From Archangium lipolyticum (GTDB lineage: Bacteria; Myxococcota; Myxococcia; Myxococcales; Myxococcaceae), in assembly GCF_024623785.1 (NCBI RefSeq), contig NZ_JANKBZ010000001.1, positions 1-64,000 of the forward strand: DNA of 64,000 nucleotides. The letters are read 5' to 3'. The position numbers were made by a program, and so were the translations under genes. This document shows positions 41,927-50,386 of the stretch, one piece after another (position 1 is the first letter of the stretch; each line of letters opens with the position of its first letter). The notes under the pieces were generated by a model. The model ran no database searches. It was not told the DNA's origin and was given only the letters and a program-made list of their open reading frames with translations.

Positions 41927-43361
41927 CACCCGGCTGCACACGACGACGAGCCTCTGCGCGAAGTGCAAGCGCTCCCTCCCGGCCGAGCTGTGGCGGCGCA
42001 ACGAGCAGGTGGTCATGACCAAGGCCTGTCCCGAGCACGGCCCCTCGGAGGTGGTCATCTCCTCGGATGCCGCCTGGTACGAGCAGGTGATGGCCTACCC
42101 GCCCGAGCTGAAGGCACCCGCCGCGCGCAAGGACGTCTCCCAGGGCTGCCCCTACGACTGCGGCCCCTGCACGCGCCATGAGCAGCGGCTCCTGCTGCCC
42201 ATCGTGCCCATCACCTCCGCGTGCAACCTCGACTGCCCCATCTGCTACACGCACAACAAGAACGCGGGCGCCTGGCACATGAGCGAGGACGAGCTGCGCT
42301 CCCTCCTCCAGCACCTGCGGTTGGCCGCCCCCGAGCGGCGCATCATCAATCTCACCGGCGGCGAGCCCACCCAACACCCGGCCTTCGAGAGGCTGGTGGA
42401 GCTGTGCCACGAGGAGGGCATCCACCGCATCACCCTCTCCACCCATGGCATGCGCTTCCTCAAGGACGAGTGGCTGCTGGAGAAGCTCGCCCGCCTGGAT
42501 GCACGCGTCATCCTCTCCTTCGACTCGTTCGAGAAACAGGCCAACAAGGACATGCTGGGCGGGGACTTCGCGGGCCCCAAGATGCGCGTGCTCGCCCTGC
42601 TGGAGAAGCACGGCGTCAACACCACCCTCCTGCCCGTGCTCGCGCGCGGGGTGAACGACCACGAGGTAGCCCGGTTCATCGACCTCGCGCTCTCCAAGGA
42701 CTTCATCCGCAGTCTGGAGCTCCACACCCTCACCTTCACCGGACAGAGCGGCTCGGCCTTCTCCCGCGGCGCGCGCTACACCACCGTGGATGTGTTGAAG
42801 GACATCGAGCGGCTCACCGAGGGCCGGCTGCGCGTGCGCGACTTCGCGCCCTCTCCCGCGGCCCACCCGCTCTGCTATCTCGTCACCTACGTGCTGCGGC
42901 TCGGGCCGGAGCGCTGGCTGCCCTTCACCCGCTTCATGGACTGGACGGACATGCGCGCCCTCTTCGGCGGCTCGCTCTACCTGGAGCCTGGTCCGGAGCT
43001 GGAAGGCAAGCTTCAGGATCTCATCACCCGGCTCTGGGCCGGGGAGATCGACTGCGAGGAGCGCGACGAGGTGCTCGCCGCCCTCAAGCGCCTCACCCAG
43101 GAGCTCTTCGCGCCGGGGCTCTCGGAGGCGGAGCGGCTGCGCATCGCCGAGGCCAGCACCAAGGCCCTCTATGTCCACGCGCACATGGACGAGGAGACGT
43201 TCGATACCGATCGCATCCGCGCCTGCCCCGTCGGTGTCCGGGAGCCGGATGGCACCAACGTCCCCTCCTGCGCCTACAACGTGCTCTACCGTGAGCGGGA
43301 CTCCCGCTACATGAAGGCGCCCCGGCCTCCTCTTCACACGCTCGGACCTGGCCGAAAGTAG
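41919..43361 (+). CDS. Radical SAM protein of the Tes (tetraether synthase/MJ0619) type, cysteine-depleted
   Basis: The 480-residue protein has the radical SAM cluster motif CNLDCPIC (Cys102, 106, 109). An N-terminal zinc-ribbon-like part (Cys13, 16, 37 with CPEHG) and GCPYDCGPC (Cys77, 81, 84) precede it. This order matches the Tes/GDGT-MAS synthase family, enzymes that join sp3 carbons of lipid chains, and their many uncharacterised relatives. Compared with its partner at 52.2 kb it has lost the Cys in the HEQxxC position (HEQRLLL). It has also lost the first Cys of the PCSHPxC motif (PSPAAHPLC), so one auxiliary cluster is probably missing. GTG/ATG choice: ATG 41919, overlapping the Rieske stop by 8 bp. 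The substrate is unknown; a lipid is inferred from family and neighbours. Confidence 0.82.
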   Translation: MADTRLHTTTSLCAKCKRSLPAELWRRNEQVVMTKACPEHGPSEVVISSDAAWYEQVMAYPPELKAPAARKDVSQGCPYDCGPCTRHEQRLLLPIVPITSACNLDCPICYTHNKNAGAWHMSEDELRSLLQHLRLAAPERRIINLTGGEPTQHPAFERLVELCHEEGIHRITLSTHGMRFLKDEWLLEKLARLDARVILSFDSFEKQANKDMLGGDFAGPKMRVLALLEKHGVNTTLLPVLARGVNDHEVARFIDLALSKDFIRSLELHTLTFTGQSGSAFSRGARYTTVDVLKDIERLTEGRLRVRDFAPSPAAHPLCYLVTYVLRLGPERWLPFTRFMDWTDMRALFGGSLYLEPGPELEGKLQDLITRLWAGEIDCEERDEVLAALKRLTQELFAPGLSEAERLRIAEASTKALYVHAHMDEETFDTDRIRACPVGVREPDGTNVPSCAYNVLYRERDSRYMKAPRPPLHTLGPGRK

Positions 43362-43412
43362 GAGCTGGACGTCTCCTGGCCACCACTCGCACGGGGACGT
43401 TCCCTACAAACT

Positions 43413-43448
43413 TTCGCTGGTGCGGGAATTCCGGAATTCCAGCGAAAA
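43413..43448. terminator. Stem-loop downstream of the radical SAM gene
   Basis: TTTCGCTGG (43413-43421) pairs with CCAGCGAAA (43440-43448), enclosing a perfect 14-bp palindrome GAATTCCGGAATTC (43427-43440, sharing one base). It lies about 50 nt after the stop of the radical SAM gene. It is likely a terminator or a two-fold protein-binding site upstream of the secreted-protein gene. Nothing else is seen in 43362-43576. Confidence 0.6.
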
Positions 43449-43576
43449 CTTCCATCGTCACCGCAATCCCTGACATGAAATCAAATGCCTGGGGATGATC
43501 GACGCGTGGCCGTTCTCTTGGATTGAGAGTCTGGTTTTACGTCAAAGATTCAGATTCGGATTCCGAGAGGTGCCAC

Positions 43577-45007
43577 ATGCCATCCCGCTCCCGTTGGCTG
43601 ACGCTGCTGCTCCCCGGCTTGTTGTTCTTCTCCCTCCTGGGTGGAACCCCGCGCGATGCCGAGGCGCGCCAGCGGGAGTGCAGGAAGTGCACGCCGGATG
43701 GAGGCTCGGACGGCGGCACGGGCCATGACGCCGGCACGCCGGACGCGGGCACCGGCTCCGATGGCGGTACCGGCTACGACGCGGGTACTCCGGACGCGGG
43801 CACCGGCTCGGACGCGGGAACGCCTCCTCCCACGAGCTGCCTCGCCGAGCCGCTGCTCCAGTCGCTCGGAAAGGACCATGTGCTCGTCGGCGCGCAGACG
43901 GAGAGCGTCGTGGCTGGACTCGCACCGTTCGACGTCCGCTACATCTATCTCGCGGGCGGCCTGTTCGACAGCGCGCAGCCGTGCACCTCGTGCCAGACCT
44001 GTACCTCCGCCGGTCAGTCCTGCTCCAACTTGAATCTCAGTGGGTGTGGCTGGTGGGCCTGCTGGCAGTCGGATCTGCTGCCCCCGGGCCAGTACCTGCG
44101 TGACTTCATCACGCAGACCTCCCTCCTCGGGCAGATCCCGATGATCACCTACTACGAGATGCTTCACGCCAGCCGCGCGGCGGAGGGCTCCCAAGAGGTC
44201 GCCAAGGCGCAAGACGTCGCCTTGATGCAGCGCTACTTCAATGACTGGCGTTTCGTGTTGAAGCAGATCGGGAATTCCACTGCCTTCCTTCACATCGAGC
44301 CGGACTTCTGGGCCTATGCCCAGCAGGTGAACACCAATCCCCACCTGATCCCGGCGGCGGTCGCCTCGGCCAACCCCACGGACTGCTCGGGCATGGAGAA
44401 CAGCATCGCCGGCATGGGCCGCTGCATGATCTCCATGGTGCGCCGGTACGCCCCCAACGCCCGCGTCAGCCTGCATGCCTCGGCGTGGGGGACGAAGATC
44501 GACGCCATGATGAACCGCTACCCCACGTTCGACGTGGAGGCCGAGGCGCGCAAGGTGGCCGACTTCCTCCTCGAGTGCGGCGCGGGCGCCGGAGACTTCA
44601 TCGTGGTGGAGACGAGCGACCGCGATGCCCAGTGGTACCAGGTGACGACGGGGACCGACCACTGGTGGGACCCGACCAACGCCTCGCTCCCGAACTTCCG
44701 GCAGGCATTCCGGTGGTCCAAGGCCCTCTCGGAGCGCATGGGCCTGCCCAACCTGTGGTGGCAGATCCCCGTGGGCAACATGTCGCTGCCCGGCTACACC
44801 CAGCACTGGAAGGACAACCGGCTGGACTACTTCTTCGACCACCCGGGTGAGGTCGCCGCCGCCCACGGGCTCGGGATGATCTTCGGCGCCGGGGAGCAGG
44901 CCCAGACGAACCCCTCCACCGACAACGGGCACCTCGTCCAGCGGGTGAACGAGTACTTCTTCACCGGGGGACAGCCCGCCTGCCCCAACGTCAGCGCCAC
45001 TCCCTGA
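43577..45007 (+). CDS. Secreted protein with Gly/Asp/Thr-repeat linker, possible glycoside hydrolase fold
   Basis: The 476-residue protein has an N-terminal signal peptide (residues 1-30, Arg-rich then LLLPGLLFFSLLGG). A low-complexity linker with repeats of the DGGTGYDAGTPDAGTGS kind follows, typical of myxobacterial surface and secreted proteins. The remaining 370 residues form one domain with several Cys (CTSCQTCTSAGQSC). Acidic motifs HIEPDFWAYA and VVETSDRDAQWY sit on predicted strand ends, as in TIM-barrel glycosidases. I do not recognise a specific family. GAGAGG 6 nt upstream supports ATG 43577. It stands alone between two biosynthetic blocks. Confidence 0.7.
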   Translation: MPSRSRWLTLLLPGLLFFSLLGGTPRDAEARQRECRKCTPDGGSDGGTGHDAGTPDAGTGSDGGTGYDAGTPDAGTGSDAGTPPPTSCLAEPLLQSLGKDHVLVGAQTESVVAGLAPFDVRYIYLAGGLFDSAQPCTSCQTCTSAGQSCSNLNLSGCGWWACWQSDLLPPGQYLRDFITQTSLLGQIPMITYYEMLHASRAAEGSQEVAKAQDVALMQRYFNDWRFVLKQIGNSTAFLHIEPDFWAYAQQVNTNPHLIPAAVASANPTDCSGMENSIAGMGRCMISMVRRYAPNARVSLHASAWGTKIDAMMNRYPTFDVEAEARKVADFLLECGAGAGDFIVVETSDRDAQWYQVTTGTDHWWDPTNASLPNFRQAFRWSKALSERMGLPNLWWQIPVGNMSLPGYTQHWKDNRLDYFFDHPGEVAAAHGLGMIFGAGEQAQTNPSTDNGHLVQRVNEYFFTGGQPACPNVSATP

Positions 45008-45031
45008 GCCCGGGAGCCGGCCCGGCCAGCG

Positions 45032-45442
45032 TCAGGCGGTGCGCCCCTGACGCTTGGCCTCCGCCAGGTTCACGAACGTCCGCACCGAGAACAGCGCGAG
45101 GATCTGCACCGGGCGCAGGCCCGGCTTGATGCGATCGGCAGCCTCGGGCATCAGCTCGCGCAGCCGCGCCAGGCCCGCCTCGGAGATGACTCCGGCTGGA
45201 GCGAACTCCTCGTCCGTCATGTCTCCGCGCGCCGCCCGCTCCATCTCCCCGCGCGTGATTTGAATGCCGAAGGCGCGCTCCAGCTTGAACACGATGTCCA
45301 GGAAGTCGAGCGACTCGGCTCCCAGGTCCTCCATCAGGTTGTGCTCCAGCTGCACCTCGGAGACATCCCGGGCCAGCGCCTCGGCGATGACCTCGCGAAC
45401 CACCTGCACCACGTCCTTCTCGGCCTGCGCGGGATGCGTCAT
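45032..45442 (-). CDS. Acyl carrier protein with C-terminal extension
   Basis: This 136-residue protein begins with a standard ACP. The phosphopantetheine attachment serine is Ser44 in LGAESLDFLDI, preceded by a VREVIAEAL helix. ACPs are normally about 80 residues; here about 50 further residues follow (LMPEAADRIKPGLRPVQI...), perhaps a docking tail. It is the last gene of the type II fatty-acid-synthase-like operon and overlaps the nitroreductase-like gene by ATGA. It likely carries the growing chain for the ketosynthases encoded upstream. Confidence 0.88.
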   Translation of the reverse strand: MTHPAQAEKDVVQVVREVIAEALARDVSEVQLEHNLMEDLGAESLDFLDIVFKLERAFGIQITRGEMERAARGDMTDEEFAPAGVISEAGLARLRELMPEAADRIKPGLRPVQILALFSVRTFVNLAEAKRQGRTA

Positions 45443-46113
45443 GGCGTCTCCCCTCCTCCGGGTGTGTCCTCGAACCAGTTCACCACTCGCTCCAGCCCCT
45501 TGCGCGGCTGGCGCTTCGGCTCCTCCGCCGGCCACCCCAGCGCGATGGCTCCCACCATCCGCCAGGGCTCGCGGATGTCCAGCAGGGCTCCGATGCGATC
45601 CTTCGCCACCATCGGCCCCGCCATCCAACAGGCTCCCAGTCCCTCCGCGTGCGCCTGGAGCAGCAGCGCCATGCACGCCGCGCTCGTGGAACACAGCTCC
45701 GCCTGCATCGCGCTCGCGGTGTGGAAGTCCTTCGGGTTCGCGCCTCCGGACTCCAGCAGGTTCGCGATGAGGTCCGGGTACTCGCGGTACTGCGGCACCA
45801 CGATGGCCGCCGCGCTCTCCAGCGGCTCGTGGAAGAAGTCCCCGTAGTTGCCGAAGTCCTCCGCGTGGTGGCCCCGGCGGATGATCGCCTTCATCTCCTC
45901 GGCCCGCTCCCGCACCGCCGTGGCGATGTCCCGGCGCCGGCTCGCGCTCGTCACCACCGCGAAGCGCCAGGGTTGACGGTTGGTGTTCGAGGGCGCCGTC
46001 GTCGCGGCCTCCATCACCCGCTCCAGCACCTCGCGCCCCACCGGGTCGGCTCGGAAGGCTCGCACGCTGCGGCGCGTGCTCAGCCACGACAGCATGTCTT
46101 CTCCGGTCCTCAT
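45439..46113 (-). CDS. Nitroreductase-family flavoprotein
   Basis: The 224-residue protein has the FMN-binding signature STRRSVRAF, the APSNTNRQPWRF segment, and GLGACWMAG near the C-terminus, all typical of the nitroreductase family. Family members reduce nitro groups, enones or quinones, or oxidise heterocycles in biosynthesis. Translational coupling to a FabG-like reductase and an ACP suggests it acts on an acyl-ACP or its released product, for instance as an enoyl-type reductase or dehydrogenase. ATG 46113 overlaps the upstream stop (ATGA). Confidence 0.88.
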   Translation of the reverse strand: MRTGEDMLSWLSTRRSVRAFRADPVGREVLERVMEAATTAPSNTNRQPWRFAVVTSASRRRDIATAVRERAEEMKAIIRRGHHAEDFGNYGDFFHEPLESAAAIVVPQYREYPDLIANLLESGGANPKDFHTASAMQAELCSTSAACMALLLQAHAEGLGACWMAGPMVAKDRIGALLDIREPWRMVGAIALGWPAEEPKRQPRKGLERVVNWFEDTPGGGETP

Positions 46114-46850
46114 TCCAGCTTGAACCCTCCGTCCACGTTCCACACCTGCCCGGTGACATAGCTCGCGTCTTCACTGCACAGGAAGGCGACCACCCGCGCT
46201 ACCTCCGCCGGGCGGCCCAGCCTCCGCAGCAGGATACGGCGCTTCAGCTCATCGGGCGCCAGGGCCTGGAGATCGGACGTCATCCCCGTGTCGATGAGGC
46301 CCGGGGCAACCGCGTTCACCCGGATGCCTCGCGGGGCCAGTTCCACCGCCAGGGCCCGCGTGAAGGACTCCACCGCCCCCTTCGAGGCCGCGTAGTTGCT
46401 CTGTCCCCGACCAGGTCGCTGCGCCCCCACCGAGGAGAGGGTGACGATGGCTCCTCTCCTCCTCCCCACCATCCGGCGGCTCGCCTCGCGGCAGCAGTTC
46501 ACCACGCCGTCCAGGTTGATCCGGAGCACCGCGTCGAAGTCCTCGGGCTCGCTCGCCCCCAGCAGCGTGTCCCGTGTGATTCCGGCGTTGCACACCAGCA
46601 CCGAGGCCTCCCCGAGCGTCTCCTCGAGCTTCCGGAACATGTCCGCCACTTCGACGGCGGAGGATACGTCCGCGCGCAGCGCACAGGCCTCCACCCCGAG
46701 CTCCTTGATGGCCTCTACCGTCTCGATGGCCTGGACCTCGTTCCGAAGGAAGTTGACTCCTACCGCGTGGCCTCGCTTCGCGAGCTCGAGAGCCACGGCC
46801 TTCCCAATGCCACGGGATGCCCCGGTGACGAGCGCTACGGGTCGGGTCAT
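46110..46850 (-). CDS. 3-oxoacyl-ACP reductase (FabG-like)
   Basis: The 246-residue protein is a textbook FabG: TGASRGIG near the N-terminus, NAG (VCNAGIT), a Ser/Tyr/Lys triad with YAASK, and GQVWNVDGGF at the end. It would reduce beta-ketoacyl-ACP to beta-hydroxyacyl-ACP with NADPH. It is followed by coupled nitroreductase and ACP genes. It is separated from the ketosynthase genes by a 67-bp gap holding a repeat hairpin, so it may be transcribed at a different level. Confidence 0.92.
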   Translation of the reverse strand: MTRPVALVTGASRGIGKAVALELAKRGHAVGVNFLRNEVQAIETVEAIKELGVEACALRADVSSAVEVADMFRKLEETLGEASVLVCNAGITRDTLLGASEPEDFDAVLRINLDGVVNCCREASRRMVGRRRGAIVTLSSVGAQRPGRGQSNYAASKGAVESFTRALAVELAPRGIRVNAVAPGLIDTGMTSDLQALAPDELKRRILLRRLGRPAEVARVVAFLCSEDASYVTGQVWNVDGGFKLE

Positions 46851-46869
46851 GGCAATACCCTCACCCTAG

Positions 46870-46890
46870 CCCTCTCCCAGAGGGAGAGGG
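46870..46890. repeat. REP-like hairpin between ketosynthase and ketoreductase genes
   Basis: CCCTCTCCC (46870-46878), AGA, GGGAGAGGG (46882-46890): a perfect 9-bp stem with a 3-nt loop inside a CCCTCACCCTAGCCCTCTCC context. This sequence type (translating as LSLWERARVRV in one frame) is a common extragenic palindrome in high-GC proteobacteria. Here it breaks an otherwise fully overlapping operon and may attenuate transcription or stabilise mRNA. Confidence 0.75.
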
Positions 46891-46917
46891 GACTTGCGAC
46901 GGATCCAATCTGATTGC

Positions 46918-48087
46918 TCATGGAACCTCCACACGCACGGCTCCCACGAGCCCCGGTGCTCCCGCTGAGAGGACCAGTGCTTCGCGTGCCGTCGTTTCCT
47001 CGGCTTTCATCACGAGTCGCAACGGCCCCGGTCCTGGTTCGCTCAACCCGGCCACCGGAGGCACCACGCCTCGGCGAAGGCAGCTCGCCAGCGCGATGAG
47101 CTGCACCACCGGCGCCGATGCTCCCAGTTGCCCCATCGCCGCGGCCGTCGCCGTCAGGAACGCCTCCTCGGGGACAATCCGCGCGAGCGCCTCCCGCTCC
47201 GCCGCGTCGAATGTCACGTCCGCGCGTCCCGCTCCATCGATGACCTGTATCCCGGGCGTCACCAGTGACGCCGCCACCCGCGCGAGTGTCTCCACCCGAG
47301 GCGCCCCCTTGCTGCCATCCGCTCCGTCCGCCGCCTCGGCCCACGCCAGCGCACGGGTTCCCGCACGCTCCACCGGCTCCAGCACCACCGCCGCCGCGGC
47401 CTCCCCAGGGACGAAACCCGCCGAGCGCACGCTGTACGGTGCTTCAAGTGCCTCCAGGCCCGCCCGATTCGCCGCGCCACTCGCGCCCAGTTCCACCAGT
47501 ACCTCGGGTTCCAACAGCGTGTCCTCCGTGAGCACGATGGCCACGTCCACCGCCCCGGCCACGAGCGCCCTCTGTGCCGACGCGAGCGCCTGCGCCCCCG
47601 CGTTCGCCCCTCCGAAGGTCATCCCCTCTCCGCGCGCCTTCAGCGCCACGGATACCAGCGCGTGCGCGTTGTTCGACAGGTGCTGCAACATCCAGAACGG
47701 GTGCAGCCCCGCGAGCCCTCGCTTCCAGGCCTCGCGGCCGTCCGGCTCCTGCCGTTCGAGCGCCGGCATCATCTCCTCCCAGTGCGCGCGCAGCCCGCCG
47801 AAGCCCGCGAAGAGGCCCACCCGATCCCCACCCTGGACTCCGGCCTGCTCCGCCGCCTCGCGCGCTACCTCCAGGGTGAAGCGTCCCATCCGGCGCAGGA
47901 ATCGTCCCTCCCGGGAGCGCGCCGGTTGGACTCCCACGGGCGCCACCAGCCGGCACGCGTACGCCTCGGCCTCGATGCCCACCGCAGGCCGGGCCGCGCG
48001 CTCTCCCGCGAGCAGCCGCGCCACTCCCTGCTCCACCGTCACGCCCAGCGGCGTCCTCCACGCCCAGCCCGTCACTGCCGCCTTCAT
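46918..48087 (-). CDS. Ketosynthase-like protein lacking the catalytic triad
   Basis: The 389-residue protein has the thiolase fold of KAS I/II enzymes but no active site. The position of the nucleophilic Cys reads GGANAG (Asn162). The two His motifs are degenerate: DGAGRADVTF in place of NxHGTGT, and AMGQLGASA in place of KxxxGH. It therefore resembles a chain-length factor, the inactive partner of a ketosynthase heterodimer in type II polyketide and aryl-polyene systems. The start at ATG 48087 overlaps the active ketosynthase gene by ATGA, supporting a heterodimer. A longer frame to 48831 is a shadow. Confidence 0.8.
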   Translation of the reverse strand: MKAAVTGWAWRTPLGVTVEQGVARLLAGERAARPAVGIEAEAYACRLVAPVGVQPARSREGRFLRRMGRFTLEVAREAAEQAGVQGGDRVGLFAGFGGLRAHWEEMMPALERQEPDGREAWKRGLAGLHPFWMLQHLSNNAHALVSVALKARGEGMTFGGANAGAQALASAQRALVAGAVDVAIVLTEDTLLEPEVLVELGASGAANRAGLEALEAPYSVRSAGFVPGEAAAAVVLEPVERAGTRALAWAEAADGADGSKGAPRVETLARVAASLVTPGIQVIDGAGRADVTFDAAEREALARIVPEEAFLTATAAAMGQLGASAPVVQLIALASCLRRGVVPPVAGLSEPGPGPLRLVMKAEETTAREALVLSAGAPGLVGAVRVEVP

Positions 48088-49331
48088 GTCACCCTCCCGA
48101 GCGCCACGGTTACGTTCTGGCCACCGAAACCGAACGAGTTGGACAGCACCACGTCCACCCGCTCCCGGCGCGGCATGGGGCCGATGATGTCCAGATCGCA
48201 CTCCGGATCCCGCTCCCGCAGGTGCGCCGTGCCAGGGAGCAGGTCTCGTTCGAAGGCCAGCAGGCTCGCGGCGATCTCCACCGCGCCCGATGCCGCCATC
48301 AGGTGCCCCACCGCTCCCTTGATGGAGCTCACGGCCACCCGCTCGGCGTGCGGGCCCAGTGCGCCACGGATTGCCTTCACCTCGGCCGGATCGTTCAGCG
48401 GGGTGCCCGTGCCGTGGGCGTTGATGTAGCCCACCGCCTCGGGAGGCAGGCCCGCGTGGCGCAATGCCCGCTCCATGGCCCGGCGTGCGGCGGCTCCGTC
48501 CGGGCGAGGAGCCGTCACCCTCCAGGCGTCCTGGGTACGGCCCCAGCCAAGGATGCGCGCCAGGGCCCTCGCGCCCCGCCGCCGCGCACGCTCCTCTGAC
48601 TCCACGACGAACATCGCCGCGCCCTCGCCCACCACCAGCCCGTCCCGCCGCCGATCGAAGGGCCGGCATGCGTCCGGGGCATTGCGCGGAGACGGCGCCC
48701 CCAGCCTCGACATGCCTCCGATTCCGAGCGGGTTCACCATGGAGTCCGCGGCACCGCACAGCACCACCGAGGCCTCGCCCCGCTCGATGAGCGCGGCGGC
48801 ATGCGCCACGGCCAGCCCTCCGGCCGCGCACGCGGAGACGTGCACCGTCGTCCCACCTCGAAGTCCGAACAGCCGTTGCAGGGCCTCTGCCGCGAGATCG
48901 ACCCTCGCGCGGAAACGCACGGGGGGCAGGGAGGACTCCGGCTCGCGGGCCCAGTGGATGCGGCCCTCGTCGAACAAGGGACCGAAGTCCTCGAGGAAGG
49001 CCTGTTCCAATCCAAGTGCCACGGACAGGGCGGCCTCACCCTCCTCGGGGCCACACCGCGCGCTCCGCCAGGCCTCCTCGGCCGCGAGCAGCCCGAAGAC
49101 GAGCTTGCGGTCCCGGAGCGCACCGCCCGACCCGAGCGCATCGAGCTCGCGCAGCACGTGTGCTTCGATGGGAGGCACCTCTCCCGCGACCTGGGTGGGG
49201 AACGTGCGTGCGTCGAACGCTCGGATGGGACCGACCGCGCCGCGCCCCTCCACCAGCCCACCGAAGAAGGCAGGAACCCCCACCCCGAAGGCGGACACCA
49301 CCCCGACGCCCGTGATGACGGCGCGGCTCAT
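48084..49331 (-). CDS. Beta-ketoacyl-ACP synthase (active, FabF-like)
   Basis: The 415-residue enzyme has the complete Cys-His-His site: Cys168 in VSACAAGG, His306 in NAHGTGTP and His343 in KGAVGHLMAA, with Lys338. It condenses malonyl-ACP with acyl-ACP. The closing LSNSFGFGGQNVTV is the family C-terminus. It lies between two inactive ketosynthase-like genes with ATGA overlaps on both sides, so it probably pairs with the one immediately downstream. Confidence 0.92.
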   Translation of the reverse strand: MSRAVITGVGVVSAFGVGVPAFFGGLVEGRGAVGPIRAFDARTFPTQVAGEVPPIEAHVLRELDALGSGGALRDRKLVFGLLAAEEAWRSARCGPEEGEAALSVALGLEQAFLEDFGPLFDEGRIHWAREPESSLPPVRFRARVDLAAEALQRLFGLRGGTTVHVSACAAGGLAVAHAAALIERGEASVVLCGAADSMVNPLGIGGMSRLGAPSPRNAPDACRPFDRRRDGLVVGEGAAMFVVESEERARRRGARALARILGWGRTQDAWRVTAPRPDGAAARRAMERALRHAGLPPEAVGYINAHGTGTPLNDPAEVKAIRGALGPHAERVAVSSIKGAVGHLMAASGAVEIAASLLAFERDLLPGTAHLRERDPECDLDIIGPMPRRERVDVVLSNSFGFGGQNVTVALGRVT

Positions 49332-50386
49332 CGCTCCACCCCCGCCAGCTCCACGAGCCCCACCTCACCGTCCACGCCCGCCGAGAGCACCAGGACTCGG
49401 CGTGCCCGTCCTCCCGCGAGCAGATCCACCGCCGCCGTCCAGGCCAGCACCGGAGACGCGGCGAGCGCCTCGCCCAGCACCCTCACGGAGTCGGAGGCTT
49501 TCAGGCCCAGGCGCGCGGCCTCATTCCCGAGCGTCTCCGCCAGCTCAGGCCCCCAGGCCGAGGTGAGGACGGCGTCCGCCCGGCCATGGCCGCCAGCGAG
49601 CGCACGAGAGAGTCCCTCCATCGAGAGCACCTCGCAGCGCTCGACATGCGCGAGCGCGGGCTCCTCGGGCCGTGAAGAAAGCGCGAGCAACCCCGCCCCC
49701 TCGCCAGGTACCAGTCCCCGAGCAGCGAACCCCTCTCGTCCCAATTCGGCCCAGGTCACCGGGTGCAGCGCGGAGTCCGCGCCTCCCGCCAGCGCCCGTT
49801 CACACTCTCCACTGGCCACGGTGGCCACCGCCTCGCGCAGGGCCCGCACCGTCCCGGCCCCCCGCGAGAAGAAGGCACCATTCGGCCCTCCCACGCCCTC
49901 CAGGATGGCCCCGTGGCAGAGCGTGAAGTTGTTCATCAACTGGAAGGCGAACAGCGGATTGCACGCGGCGAGCCCCTCGCGGCCAAACCTCTCCATCGAG
50001 AGCGCCCCACCCTCGATGCTGGCCCGGAGCATGGCCGTCAGCTCGTCCATCGTCCCGCCCGACGCCCCCACTCCGAGGAAGGCGCCGATCTCCTCGTGGC
50101 CCTCACTCCAGTGCGCATCGCGGAGGGCCTCGCGCATCACCACCGCCGCCAATCGAGCCCCACGAGACATGAGCTTCCGCTGACGTCCATCTCCCGCGTC
50201 CTGCGACGGCGGGAGCGCGGGGACCTCGGCCGCCTCGACCCCGGGGTGCGTGGCCGCGAGCGCATGGGTGGTGGAGCGCAAGGGCTTCCCCGCCAACACC
50301 GCGTCACCAAGCCCACGCCACCCCAGGCCAAAAGCGCTCACCGCGGCCGAACCGACGACGGCCACCCTGGGACGAGTCCCCGTCAT
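49328..50386 (-). CDS. Second ketosynthase-like protein lacking the catalytic triad
   Basis: At 352 residues this is short for the family (about 400). The fold is recognisable from SAFGLGWRGL at the N-terminus, ECERALAGGADSALHP in the middle and GLVPGEGAGLLAL. The nucleophile site reads SRGAGT (Gly at the Cys position, about residue 176). Both His motifs are gone. Like the other inactive copy it may serve as a chain-length factor. Its degeneration is greater, with loss of the C-terminal FGGxN region. It overlaps both neighbours by 4 bp. Confidence 0.75.
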   Translation of the reverse strand: MTGTRPRVAVVGSAAVSAFGLGWRGLGDAVLAGKPLRSTTHALAATHPGVEAAEVPALPPSQDAGDGRQRKLMSRGARLAAVVMREALRDAHWSEGHEEIGAFLGVGASGGTMDELTAMLRASIEGGALSMERFGREGLAACNPLFAFQLMNNFTLCHGAILEGVGGPNGAFFSRGAGTVRALREAVATVASGECERALAGGADSALHPVTWAELGREGFAARGLVPGEGAGLLALSSRPEEPALAHVERCEVLSMEGLSRALAGGHGRADAVLTSAWGPELAETLGNEAARLGLKASDSVRVLGEALAASPVLAWTAAVDLLAGGRARRVLVLSAGVDGEVGLVELAGVER

